NCBI GenBank assembly: GCA_944324135.1
Contig: CALUVE010000002.1
Location: 1-64,000 of the forward strand
Length of the DNA: 64,000 nucleotides
From: Candidatus Gastranaerophilales bacterium
Lineage (GTDB): Bacteria; Cyanobacteriota; Vampirovibrionia; Gastranaerophilales; Gastranaerophilaceae
Reading direction: 5' to 3'
The notes under the pieces were generated by a model that saw only the letters and a program-made list of their open reading frames with translations, did not search any database and was not told the origin of the DNA. The position numbers and the translations under genes were made by a program. This document shows positions 42,474 to 50,762 of the stretch, piece by piece. Numbering within the stretch: position 1 is the stretch's first letter; every line of letters begins with the position of its first letter.

Positions 42474-43649
42474 ATGGAAAATAATAATACTGACACTAAA
42501 AATGTAAGAGCCCTGTTCTGGCTGTCAGGAGGGCATTTTGTAAATGATATTTATACAGGTTTGCTGAACCCTATCATGCCTTTTATTGCAGCTAAACTTG
42601 CTTTTTCAATGGCGTTTGCAACTGTTATTATGAGTATTGCACAGATTTTTTCTAATCTTTTGCAGCCACTGTTCGGGTTTTATGCTGACAGATTTCATAA
42701 AAGATTTTTTATTTTCTGGGGACTTTTGATGTCCTCTATGTTTATCTCTTTTGCTCCTGGAGCGCCAAGTATACCGTTTCTTATATTCTTTATAATTTTC
42801 GGAAGTCTTGGGTCGAGTTTTTTCCACCCGCAGGCGCTCGGGGTTGTTACTTATTTTGCTGGGAGCAGTGCAGCAAAATCTTTAGGTGTATTTTTGAGCA
42901 TGGGTACTGTCGGGTATGCTTTCGGGCCGATTTTGTCAGCTTATGTCGCGCAATTCTGGGGTTTTGAACGCATGCCGGTTCTTGCTGTGTTCGGGATTTG
43001 CTGGGCACTTTTGATGTTTGCGCTTGTGCCGAAATTTTCTATTGTGTCTTCGGCTCTTAAAAGTACATCTTTGAGCAGAACTTTCAGCGATATACTCTCT
43101 AATAATGAGCTCCGTATTCTTATTGTTATTTCCATGCTGAAAACTTTAATAAATAATTCGTGTGCTATACTTTTGCCGTTTTTATGGAAAAGTATGGGGT
43201 GTTCTCCTTTTTATATCGGGGTTGCACTATTCCTGTTTATTTTTGCAGGCGGTATAGGCTCTCTCATCAGCCGTAATGCTGAGCAGATTCTCGGTACTCG
43301 TAATATCTTCTATTTTTCTATGACATCTACTCTGCCGCTTATGATTTTATTTATCTTGACTTATAAGGTTATGCCTGTATTTTCGCTTGTCATATTTGCT
43401 CTAATGGGAATGTTTACTATGATGGCTTTTCCTGTCACTATGTATCTTGCCCAAAATGTTCTGCCTCAATACAAAAGCGTAATATCAGGCTTTATAAACG
43501 GGTTCTCCTGGGGTATCGTTGCAATTTGCATGACAATAATCGGATTTTCAGCACAAAATTTCGGCATTACAAAAGTATTGCTAATAGTCGCTGTCATACC
43601 GGCAATCTGCTCTCCGTTAGTTAGAAAGCTGAATATAGAAAAAGAATAA
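42474..43649 (+). CDS. MFS transporter, fosmidomycin-resistance (Fsr) type
   Basis: The ATG at 42474 (MENNNTDTKNVRALFWLSGG) is chosen; an upstream ATG frame adds only 9 codons. 391 aa with ~12 membrane helices. The first helix GHFVNDIYTGLLNPIMPFIA and PLFGFYADRFHKR (motif A-like), plus SSFFHPQALGVVTYFAG, match the Fsr/MdtG-like group of drug-proton antiporters. Placed 42 bp after lgt, possibly on the same transcript. Substrate unknown. Confidence 0.82.
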   Translation: MENNNTDTKNVRALFWLSGGHFVNDIYTGLLNPIMPFIAAKLAFSMAFATVIMSIAQIFSNLLQPLFGFYADRFHKRFFIFWGLLMSSMFISFAPGAPSIPFLIFFIIFGSLGSSFFHPQALGVVTYFAGSSAAKSLGVFLSMGTVGYAFGPILSAYVAQFWGFERMPVLAVFGICWALLMFALVPKFSIVSSALKSTSLSRTFSDILSNNELRILIVISMLKTLINNSCAILLPFLWKSMGCSPFYIGVALFLFIFAGGIGSLISRNAEQILGTRNIFYFSMTSTLPLMILFILTYKVMPVFSLVIFALMGMFTMMAFPVTMYLAQNVLPQYKSVISGFINGFSWGIVAICMTIIGFSAQNFGITKVLLIVAVIPAICSPLVRKLNIEKE

Positions 43650-43654
43650 AACCG

Positions 43655-43939
43655 TTATGCAAGTGTTGTAAATGTTGAACCGTTCTTTTTGCATTCGGCT
43701 TCAAGGCGTTTTTCAGCCATTTTTTCCTGTAAGTATGATATTTTGTATAATAATTTATTCGTCACTAAATCAAGACTCAATTTTTTGTCCATTTGATTGA
43801 GCATGCTCAAATCATGCTCCCCTCCGAATGTGTGACCATTAGCATTGTTCATCATTGCATTTGAATTCTGCATCATAGCAAACGCAGAATTGCTCATTTG
43901 ATTTATAGCATTAAATTTAGCAATCGAAGATACTAGCAT
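43655..43939 (-). CDS. Small Met/Asn-rich hypothetical protein
   Basis: 94 aa: MLVSSIAKFNAINQMSNSAF then MMQNSNAMMNNANGH, a Met/Asn-rich stretch, followed by a charged helix (LLYKISYLQEKMAEKRLEAE). No known domain. Its first residues are amphipathic rather than a signal peptide. Upstream (43955-44040) lies an AT-rich region with TTAAC/TAAC boxes similar to other unknown genes here. It converges with the MFS gene (5 bp). Likely a real small structural protein; function unknown. Confidence 0.5.
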   Translation of the reverse strand: MLVSSIAKFNAINQMSNSAFAMMQNSNAMMNNANGHTFGGEHDLSMLNQMDKKLSLDLVTNKLLYKISYLQEKMAEKRLEAECKKNGSTFTTLA

Positions 43940-44022
43940 TACTAACCCTCAAAAAACCTATTTACTTATTTATTTTAAAACGTAATTGAATAAATTGCAA
44001 TAGTTCTTTTGTTATTTTTTGT

Positions 44023-44223
44023 GTTAACTTTTGTAACAATAAATCCAACTACTGAAATTGCGGTTTGCGTATATACTTTATATATATGTAAGACATAACA
44101 CAACATTAAATAACACGATATTAAGAGAGAGATTTAATATATTCCGTTTAAAAAAAGAGAGACAAATTCCTATTCCTACCTTCCTAAACAAAAATTCAGC
44201 CCCTATAAAAGGGGCTTTTTTAT
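44023..44223 (+). ncRNA. Orphan promoter-terminator unit: small RNA or gene remnant
   Basis: Within the 329-bp gap before pyk: box GTTAACTTTTGTAACAA (44023-44039), TATATACTTTATATATATG (44070-44088), ~110 nt without a good ORF, then a terminator (AGCCCC / GGGGCT plus T-run, 44198-44223). The transcribed part resembles the untranslated regions of the 24579-24743 gene: a GATATTAAGAGAGAG stretch and ATTCCTATTCCTACCTTCCT before the terminator. Either a ~130-nt small RNA or a copy of that unit whose ORF was lost. The 60-codon frame at 44058-44240 overlaps the promoter and terminator and is rejected. Confidence 0.5.
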
Positions 44224-44268
44224 TTGTTATTTATAAGTAGTTGAATCCGGAACAAAGACCGGCAGATA

Positions 44269-45708
44269 TTATATATTATCTGTAGAACCCAGTTCGTGGA
44301 TTTTGATGAAGTTTGTTCCGCCTGTGAGCAGTTGAGGTATTGAACCGGTAAATACTACGATATCACCTTTTGAATATTCCATCTGGTTAAGGAAGAAATC
44401 GTCAATTTTTCTAAGGGTTTGTTTATCAATTTTGCCCTCAATTTGCAGGTCAATCGGGTAAATACCTCTGTACAATTTGATGCCGCGACATGTGGTTTTC
44501 TGCGGGCAGCATGCAAATATCGGTACACTAGGACGTGCTTCAGATAAAAATTTTGGAGTATAACCGCTTGCGGTAATTGTTACAATCGCTTTTACATCAA
44601 TATTTTTGATAATATCAGTAATTGCCATACCGATTGCCATTGATTGGTTTGTAATACTTTCAATCATATTTTTAGAGAAGCAGTTTCTTTCTAAGAAGTT
44701 GCTTGATTCTACGTTGTCAGCAATCATTTTCATAATATGAACAGCTTCTTCAGGGTATTTTCCTGCGGCAGTTTCTCCGGAAAGCATTACAGCGTCCGCA
44801 CCGTCAAAAATTGCGTTTGCAACGTCAGAAGTTTCTGCACGTGTCGGAATCGGATTTTCAATCATGCTTTCAAGCATCTGTGTCGCAACAATAACTACTT
44901 TGCGGTTAAGGTTTGCTTTTCTTATGATGTCTTTTTGAACGATAGGTACTTTTTCTGTTGAAATTTCAATACCCAAATCGCCCCTTGCGACCATGATACC
45001 GTCAGATAAAGAAATAATTTCGTCGATATTTTCAACCGCCTGCGGTTTTTCAATCTTCGAAATTATTTTGACCTGTGAATTCATGTTATCAAGGATTTTT
45101 CTGAGTTTTTTTACGTCGTCTGCAGTTCTTACAAATGAAAGTCCGAGATAATCAATGTTGTTTGTAACTGCAAAATTTACGTATTCAAAGTCTTGTTGGG
45201 TAAGAACATCTATACTGCCTGTTGCACCCGGAATATTTATACCTTTTCTTTTCTTTAAAAGACCGCCTGTTTCAACACGAGCTGTAATTACTCCGTTTTC
45301 AACAGATTCTGCAACGAGCTGTAATTTGCCATCATCAATCAGGATTCTTTCTCCCGGTTTTACATCATCAGCAATACCCTCATAATCAACAGGTATGATA
45401 CCGTCAACCATTTCTTTTTGGTGTTTAAATTTAAGCAATTCGCCTTTTTTAATTTCAAAACTTTCTTTAAGTTCGCCTATTCTGATTTTTGGACCCTGGA
45501 GGTCAAGTAGAACAGGGATAAGAGTTTTTTCTTCTTTTTCAATTTCTCTGATGTAATTTAATCTCTCTAAATGTACTGCAGGAGTTTCGTGTGATGAATT
45601 GAGACGGAACATAGTTACGCCTGCATCGTATAATCGTTTTATATCCGCCTTGGTAGTTGTTGCAGGACCAAGCGTCGCAACAATCTTAGTCATTGTGTAA
45701 TGTTTCAT
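44269..45708 (-). CDS. pyk: Pyruvate kinase
   Basis: Converts PEP + ADP to pyruvate + ATP. The start at 45708 is preferred (AAGAAGG just upstream; MKHYTMTKIVATLGPATTTK); an ATG at 45747 lacks a ribosome site. Motifs: KIVATLGPAT, MFRLNSSH (Arg, Asn), LLDLQGPKIRIG, ISKIEKPQAVENIDEI (catalytic Lys, Glu), IMVARGDLGIEI, and VATQMLESM..PTRAE. The C-terminal allosteric domain is present (VFTGSIPQLLTGGTNFIKIH). 479 aa, single-domain-set length without an extra PEP-utiliser domain. Confidence 0.95.
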   Translation of the reverse strand: MKHYTMTKIVATLGPATTTKADIKRLYDAGVTMFRLNSSHETPAVHLERLNYIREIEKEEKTLIPVLLDLQGPKIRIGELKESFEIKKGELLKFKHQKEMVDGIIPVDYEGIADDVKPGERILIDDGKLQLVAESVENGVITARVETGGLLKKRKGINIPGATGSIDVLTQQDFEYVNFAVTNNIDYLGLSFVRTADDVKKLRKILDNMNSQVKIISKIEKPQAVENIDEIISLSDGIMVARGDLGIEISTEKVPIVQKDIIRKANLNRKVVIVATQMLESMIENPIPTRAETSDVANAIFDGADAVMLSGETAAGKYPEEAVHIMKMIADNVESSNFLERNCFSKNMIESITNQSMAIGMAITDIIKNIDVKAIVTITASGYTPKFLSEARPSVPIFACCPQKTTCRGIKLYRGIYPIDLQIEGKIDKQTLRKIDDFFLNQMEYSKGDIVVFTGSIPQLLTGGTNFIKIHELGSTDNI

Positions 45709-45879
45709 TTCAGCCTTCTTTCTATGTGTAAAGGGGTTTTCAAACATGCAATTCTATTATGCTAAAAATTTTTTTTCAAGATTAAATCATAATTTTGTAC
45801 GGGTTTACAAATGTTATATTATGAGTTATACTGTGAACAAACTTGATGGTTACTGTTTATAGAATATGAGGAAGTAAAC

Positions 45880-47151
45880 ATGAGAAAATTATTATCTACC
45901 GGCGTTGTTGTATTAGGTCTACTTGCAACTGCTGCCGTGCCTGCATTTGCTTATGACGGTATTGCTGATGTAAGCAAAGATTACTGGGCACAAAAAGAAA
46001 TTGCTGACGTTGTTTCAAGCGATATTATGACACTTGATGCGTCTACTAATTTCTATCCAGAAGAAGTTGTTACAAGGGTTGAATTTGTAAAATCTTTATT
46101 GAAATTGTTAGCTAATGACAATATGGAAATTAAGATTCAAAATTCATTCAAAGATGTTTCATCTTCTGATCCAGATTATGGCGCAATTTTGCGTTCTCAA
46201 CAGCTTGGCTTGGTTTACGGTTATCCGAACAAAACATTCCAGCCGTCTAAAGTGCTTATCCGCTCAGAAGCTCAATCTGTTGTAAGCCACATTACACGTG
46301 AAAAAGTTACTGACACAAGCATTTTGTCTAACTTTGTTGATGCAAATAAAGTTCCTGGCTGGGCTAAGTATGTCTATGCTAAAACTTTGACAGACGGTAT
46401 TTATGTAAACTATCCGAATGCTGATGAGTTGAGACCTGATGACGCTTTAACAAGAGCTGAAGCTGCTGTTTTGCTTTCAAGATTGAAATCTAAAATCGGT
46501 CTTGTTAAACAACAGTATGTTTCTGAAGATGTTGTAAGAGTTGAACATTTGAATGTTTCTAGAAAAGCTGAATCTAACGAAGTTAAAATTACTAACATGA
46601 GAAAAATCATTGTTAAAGGTAACGTTTTAGAAGTTGCTTTTGATGAAAAATTCAAATCTAAAAACCATGCTGCAGGTGATACTTTGTATTTCGTAGCAGA
46701 TGAGGATATCTGCACTGATGAAGGTACAGTTGTTATCCCGGCTGGTTCTAAATTCTTTGCTACTGTTGACGAAATTGTTGCTCCAAAATGGTTCAACAAA
46801 AACGCAAGAGTATTCTTACATTTAGACAGAGTAATCTTCCCGAACGGAAGTCAGTACAAACTCGTTGCTAAACCGTTCTACAAAAACTACGAACTTAAAG
46901 AAGGTCCTTGGATGACTGCCGGTAAAGTTCTGTTATCTACAGTTACTTTCGGTGCTATCGGTACAGGTGCCGGTGTTGGTTTTGCGTTCATTCCTGAACC
47001 GACAAAAGTTGGTACCGGTGTGGCTATCGGTCTTCCTGTAGGTGCCGGTATCGGTTTAGTTACTGGTCTTGTTACTCCGGGCTTGAATTACAATGCTAAA
47101 GAAGGCGAAGAAATTTATGTAATCTTGCTTGAAGATGCTAGCGTTAAGTAA
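45880..47151 (+). CDS. Exported SLH-domain envelope protein
   Basis: 423 aa. The signal peptide MRKLLSTGVVVLGLLATAAV ends PAFA-YDG. Three S-layer homology units follow: IADVSKDYWAQKEIADVVSS, FKDVSSSDPDYGAILRSQQL and FVDANKVPGWAKYVYAKTLT, the latter two each followed by a YP.....P...(T/I)R.E(A/F) helix. The C-terminal ~200 residues are beta-rich (LYFVADEDICTDEGTVVIPA) with a glycine-zipper segment GAIGTGAGVGFAFI...GLPVGAGIGLVTGL that may insert in a membrane. SLH domains bind pyruvylated wall polymer, which fits the pyruvyltransferase-like gene at 3020. Codon use here is less AT-biased than in neighbours, suggesting high expression. Own promoter and terminator. Confidence 0.88.
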   Translation: MRKLLSTGVVVLGLLATAAVPAFAYDGIADVSKDYWAQKEIADVVSSDIMTLDASTNFYPEEVVTRVEFVKSLLKLLANDNMEIKIQNSFKDVSSSDPDYGAILRSQQLGLVYGYPNKTFQPSKVLIRSEAQSVVSHITREKVTDTSILSNFVDANKVPGWAKYVYAKTLTDGIYVNYPNADELRPDDALTRAEAAVLLSRLKSKIGLVKQQYVSEDVVRVEHLNVSRKAESNEVKITNMRKIIVKGNVLEVAFDEKFKSKNHAAGDTLYFVADEDICTDEGTVVIPAGSKFFATVDEIVAPKWFNKNARVFLHLDRVIFPNGSQYKLVAKPFYKNYELKEGPWMTAGKVLLSTVTFGAIGTGAGVGFAFIPEPTKVGTGVAIGLPVGAGIGLVTGLVTPGLNYNAKEGEEIYVILLEDASVK

Positions 47152-47177
47152 TTATCAGATTAGTAACACTTGTTATT

Positions 47178-47211
47178 AAAAGGGTTGTCCTGAATGGACA
47201 ACCCTTTTTTA
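47178..47211 (+). terminator. Terminator of the SLH protein gene
   Basis: Perfect stem AGGGTTGTCC / GGACAACCCT followed by six T's. Confidence 0.9.
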
Positions 47212-47342
47212 GTGCTTTTGTCCACCGCCTAATGAGCAGGCTGTATTACCCTATCAGGTGTCGTATTCTTTTCCTTAAAGTTTAAAATAAATATGTAGCC
47301 GATTTTACGGCTGATGGTTTTTAATTTAACTGGGAGATTATT

Positions 47343-47702
47343 ATGAAAAAATTTTTATTACCACTTGCTGTTTTTACACTCATGCTTGTTCCATCGCAAA
47401 GCGCTAATGCCTGGAGTGCCGGTGAGGCTCTGAGTTACCTCAATCCTCTTCCGTATGTTGGAATTGGTGAAAACAAAACAAGTTTTAGTCTGAATCCTTT
47501 CACAGGATTTAAAAACTGTAATCCTTGTAAGAAAGTTAAAAAACAGGAGTGCAACATGTGTACAGGTGCCGCTGCTCCTGTATGTCCGACCTGTACGAGA
47601 GCTTTTCCAAAAAATAAGGACTGCAGCACTTGCAAAAGGGTTATAATGCCTGTTTATGAAGTTATTGAAGAACCTGTTTGTCCATGTCAGATGAAACACT
47701 AA
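47343..47702 (+). CDS. Exported Cys-rich small protein
   Basis: 119 aa with a clear signal peptide MKKFLLPLAVFTLMLVPSQS ending ANA-WSAG. The mature part holds paired cysteines: CNPC, CNMC, CPTC, CSTC and CPC, spaced 14-20 residues apart, in a Lys/Pro-rich context. This could be a metal-binding or disulfide-bonded envelope protein; no family recognised. GGGAG precedes the ATG, and the 190-bp upstream gap has the SLH terminator and a small GCCG/CGGC hairpin. Terminated at 47738-47766. Confidence 0.7.
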   Translation: MKKFLLPLAVFTLMLVPSQSANAWSAGEALSYLNPLPYVGIGENKTSFSLNPFTGFKNCNPCKKVKKQECNMCTGAAAPVCPTCTRAFPKNKDCSTCKRVIMPVYEVIEEPVCPCQMKH

Positions 47703-47737
47703 CAACATGCCTCGGTAAGTGAGGGCAATTGCAGAAG

Positions 47738-47766
47738 AAAGCGCCTGAATAAGGCGCTTTTCTTTT
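47738..47766 (+). terminator. Bidirectional terminator
   Basis: Stem AAAGCGCCT / AGGCGCTTT with T's; lies between the Cys-rich gene and the converging uridine-kinase-like gene. Confidence 0.85.
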
Positions 47767-47790
47767 TGTTATTACTTATACAATAAAAAA

Positions 47791-48627
47791 TTAGTACACA
47801 ATTTCTCTAAGTGTATTCAGAATTTTGTCAGTGATTTGCTGGATATATTCCTGGCTGACAAGACCGTTAATTACAGCGTCAGAAATCTGATAGGCAGGTC
47901 TGATGTATTGCTGTGCTGTTTTGTTTACATCCTGAAACTGTAAATCAGCTGCGTGACCGGTTTTGCCACGGAGCGCAGCTCTTCTGTACCATCTGTCTTT
48001 CAAAACTTCAAGCGGCGTGAAAACATAAACTTTCACGTCCATAATATCACGTAAACCTTCGTTTAAGACGTATAGTCCTTCTGTGAGAACAACTTTGGCC
48101 GGTTTTTTAACCTCACCGTTCGGGTCAGATACGCAGGTTACAAAGTTATAATTCGGAGATGTAATAGTCTCGCCGTTTTTCAGTGCGACAAGATGATCTT
48201 TCATCAAGTCAAGATTTATGGCATCCGGCGTATCAAAGCTAAATCCGGTTTTAAACAATTCCTCGTAGCTGCCTGCTTCAATCAACTCCTTGGAGGTGTC
48301 TTTGTAGTAGTCATCACAGCGTATAACTGTGTAAATCCCTTCTTTTTTGTCTTTAACGCAGGCTTTAATCGTATTGTCAACAAAAACGGTTTTTCCGGAT
48401 GCACTTTCACCTGTAATTCCGATTAAGAATGTTTTTTTCTTATCCAGAACAACTTTTCTCGCAATATTCAGCACAAGATTCTCTGATATGCGTAAAAATA
48501 AAGGTTGAGCCTGTGTTTTATCTTCTTCAAGAATCTTGTTGAGCGCATCAACTATATTTGAAATTACTTCCATATCCCTTCTGCTGGAATAATAATCATA
48601 GCTTGTCAATTGAAAATCCGTCATCAT
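47791..48627 (-). CDS. Uridine kinase/phosphoribulokinase-family P-loop kinase
   Basis: 278 aa. P-loop GITGESASGKTVFVDN (~residue 72), VIRCDDYYKDTSKEL (Asp of the PRK/URK family), FDTPDAINLDLMKDHLVALK, and VVLTEGLYVLN (Glu of Walker B region). A ~55-residue N-terminal extension (YDYYSSRRDMEVISNIVDAL) is not typical of Udk. It most likely phosphorylates uridine/cytidine for pyrimidine salvage; a pantothenate-kinase-like or other nucleoside substrate is possible. Monocistronic. Confidence 0.75.
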   Translation of the reverse strand: MMTDFQLTSYDYYSSRRDMEVISNIVDALNKILEEDKTQAQPLFLRISENLVLNIARKVVLDKKKTFLIGITGESASGKTVFVDNTIKACVKDKKEGIYTVIRCDDYYKDTSKELIEAGSYEELFKTGFSFDTPDAINLDLMKDHLVALKNGETITSPNYNFVTCVSDPNGEVKKPAKVVLTEGLYVLNEGLRDIMDVKVYVFTPLEVLKDRWYRRAALRGKTGHAADLQFQDVNKTAQQYIRPAYQISDAVINGLVSQEYIQQITDKILNTLREIVY

Positions 48628-48804
48628 ATAAATATGTTTACCTTCCTGCGTTACTTATGACGCATCATTCTATAATTTTACTTTAAAAGCAAAAAAATAT
48701 CTCATAAATAATAAATTTTGTAACAATATTATTTAATTATTTAAAGTTTTAGAAAAAATAAGCCGTTATTTAGTATGTAAATAATTCATAGGAGTATGTA
48801 AGTT

Positions 48805-48978
48805 ATGTATCATGACAAATTATTTAACAGCGCACTGCGTGAAGTGAAAGACGAAAGTTTCCAAGCGCTCAAGGAGGAAGTTATTTCAATGGAAAGAGCT
48901 ATCTCAAAATTTCTCGATGAAATTCTTGAGTGCACTGCCTCCATTGCGGAAAGAGACTTTAATCTTCCTAAATTTTAA
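48805..48978 (+). CDS. Small 57-aa acidic helical protein
   Basis: ATG at 48805 with GGAG 11 bp upstream; stop at 48978, followed at once by a terminator. Translation: MYHDKLFNSALREVKDESFQ, then ALKEEVISMERAISKFLDEI, ending in a short Cys-containing tail (LECTASIAERDFNLPKF). Mostly helical, no membrane segment or known domain. Upstream (48720-48726) is a GTAACAA box as in the other small-gene units. Function unknown; the compact unit with ribosome site and terminator supports reality. Confidence 0.55.
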   Translation: MYHDKLFNSALREVKDESFQALKEEVISMERAISKFLDEILECTASIAERDFNLPKF

Positions 48979-48986
48979 TTTTAAAG

Positions 48987-49016
48987 AAAAGGTCTGTATA
49001 ATCAGACCTTTTTTAT
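48987..49016. terminator. Bidirectional terminator
   Basis: Stem AAAGGTCTG / CAGACCTTT with a T-run on the plus side and A-run on the other; serves the 57-aa gene and the converging 535-aa gene. Confidence 0.85.
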
Positions 49017-50623
49017 TACGCCATATATCCAAATTGAGGAAAGAAATTGAAATTGTTCATCATCGGATTGAACCCCATACCGTACATAGGCATCGTCGGA
49101 GTAAATCCCATATTGAATGACGGCGCATATGTCGGGTTGAAAGCATAAGTTGAAGTTGTTGTTGAGCTTGTTCCGTATCCGATTAGGCTGCTTAAATTTG
49201 TTAAAATTTTTGCTAATTCTTTATTTTTTACTTTGTCTTCTGATTTAGATTCTGACTCTTTAGTTTCTTCTTCTGTTTCTTCTGTAGTTGAACCATTTGT
49301 TGATGCATCAGCAAGTAATGTTGTGCTTTGGGAAGATGAGGTTTCCTCTGAAGTTTCTGTTACGGTTTCTTCTTCGCTACTTTGAGATTGAGTGGCTGTT
49401 TCAGTTTCTGATTCAGGCGCTTGTGCTGAGGCGTCAGCTTCTGCCATAAGATCAAGATTTTGTTCAGTATATGTGGCGTACACGTCATCATACACATCTG
49501 CTATTGCTTCTGTATCTGCGCTGATGACACCTGATTCCACTTCTTCTGCACAACGTATTGTTGCTGCTTCAAGAAGATTACCCATAGCTTCCGGATTATT
49601 CATGGCAATTTCTACCTGTTTTTGTTCTGCTAATTCAAGTTCAGATGGTCCGGTTACGGCTCTTGCAGCTTTGCCTGCAAGCCAGCTTCCCAAAAGTCCG
49701 CATCCGACTCCAACAATAGCACCGACTACTGTTCCGACAACAGGAATAGGTATGCATGAACCTATAGCAGCACCTGCTACCGCACCTGCTTTGGCACCTA
49801 TAATCCATCCGCCAACATCTGCTGCTGTGTTTATTGTGCTCTTAACAAGTTGTCTGTTTCCGCTTTCTTTGCCGAGGGCCTGATATGTGCCGTATACCTC
49901 AAGCCCTGCAACGCCTGCAGAAATAGCTGCAAAGAGTGCGTTGCCGCCTTTTGCATATTTACTTAAAGTTCTCAATTTAGATGAAGTTGTTGCTGCTTTC
50001 AAGTATTTACCTTTAAGTGCAGAGATACCTGTTTTCTTTGCAACAAATCTTTTTGCCTGTCCTATTTTGCTTGTCGGTTTTATCTCACCTGACATTTTAG
50101 CTTGATGTATATTATATTTTGCCAGTGCTTCTGCTGCCTCTATATTTTTTGTAGCGGTTTTAAGTGCATCACCTTTAAGAGTTTGTGCTTCTTCAAGCAA
50201 AGTTCTTACATTTTGATATTTGTCAGCTACAACCTGTGCATTATGGATTTTTGGTGTAATAGCTGCGCCCTCAGCAATTACAGGTGCCTTTGGGGTAGTT
50301 TTAAGCATACTTTTTACCTGATGCTCCCTGTAACCGTTCATAATTGTGCCGCCGGGATTTTTCTTAAAATCTATAACGAAATTTTTTGTCTTTGTTAAAT
50401 TCGGTGTTAAATTTTGTTTAAGAGATTGTACTCTGTGTCCTTTGTTATTCTTCCACCATTGTGAACCCTGCGTAGTTAATTCAGCGCCGGCCATGAAAGT
50501 CAGACTGACAGTAGGTCCGATTTCTGTAGGATTTAATTCTGAACCATTGGCATATTTTACCAATTTTTCGACATTTTGTTTATTGTATTGCTGCGGCTGT
50601 ACGCCCTTAACTTTTGCAGTCAT
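49016..50623 (-). CDS. Glycine-zipper protein with disordered acidic C-terminus
   Basis: 535 aa. Basic helical N-terminal half; at ~245-325 a glycine-zipper region (GGWIIGAKAGAVAGAAIGSC, then IPIPVVGTVVGAIVGVGCGL followed by LGSWLAGKAA) able to insert or pack in membranes. Residues ~390-480 are Ser/Thr/Glu-rich and disordered. The end is Met/Phe/Tyr/Gly/Pro-rich (YGMGFNPMMNNFNFFPQFGY), an aromatic low-complexity tail. No signal peptide. Shares its promoter module with the next gene upstream (50763-51662), which has a similar glycine zipper, and with genes at 24743 and 62308. Likely part of a lineage-specific envelope or secretion-related structure; not assignable further. Confidence 0.6.
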   Translation of the reverse strand: MTAKVKGVQPQQYNKQNVEKLVKYANGSELNPTEIGPTVSLTFMAGAELTTQGSQWWKNNKGHRVQSLKQNLTPNLTKTKNFVIDFKKNPGGTIMNGYREHQVKSMLKTTPKAPVIAEGAAITPKIHNAQVVADKYQNVRTLLEEAQTLKGDALKTATKNIEAAEALAKYNIHQAKMSGEIKPTSKIGQAKRFVAKKTGISALKGKYLKAATTSSKLRTLSKYAKGGNALFAAISAGVAGLEVYGTYQALGKESGNRQLVKSTINTAADVGGWIIGAKAGAVAGAAIGSCIPIPVVGTVVGAIVGVGCGLLGSWLAGKAARAVTGPSELELAEQKQVEIAMNNPEAMGNLLEAATIRCAEEVESGVISADTEAIADVYDDVYATYTEQNLDLMAEADASAQAPESETETATQSQSSEEETVTETSEETSSSQSTTLLADASTNGSTTEETEEETKESESKSEDKVKNKELAKILTNLSSLIGYGTSSTTTSTYAFNPTYAPSFNMGFTPTMPMYGMGFNPMMNNFNFFPQFGYMA

Positions 50624-50651
50624 TATAATCCCCGTGAATAATTTTCCCTTG

Positions 50652-50700
50652 TATATATAAAGTATTTTTTTGTCTGAAAATTGCCTTTTTTGTTACAAAT
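50652..50700 (-). promoter_or_regulatory. Shared promoter module (copy upstream of 50623)
   Basis: On the minus strand ATTTGTAACAA (box), GGCAATTTTC, then TACTTTATATATA 29 bp before the ATG. Confidence 0.6.
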
Positions 50701-50706
50701 ATTAAA

Positions 50707-50732
50707 ACGGCAAATCTTTTTCAAGACTTGCC
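50707..50732 (-). terminator. Terminator of the 299-aa glycine-zipper gene
   Basis: On the minus strand CGGCAAGTCTT / AAGATTTGCCG stem followed by TTTTA; directly upstream of the next gene's promoter box. Confidence 0.7.
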
Positions 50733-50762
50733 GTGGATTGGGGTAATTGATTGGATGTATAT

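Noticed and set aside
44058-44240. 60-codon frame in the gap before pyk
   Set aside because: It runs through the promoter element and the terminator hairpin, and has no ribosome site.
49392-49883. 163-codon Ala/Ser/Pro-rich plus-strand frame
   Set aside because: Shadow of the glycine-zipper gene on the opposite strand; composition mirrors its Gly/Ala/Glu codons.
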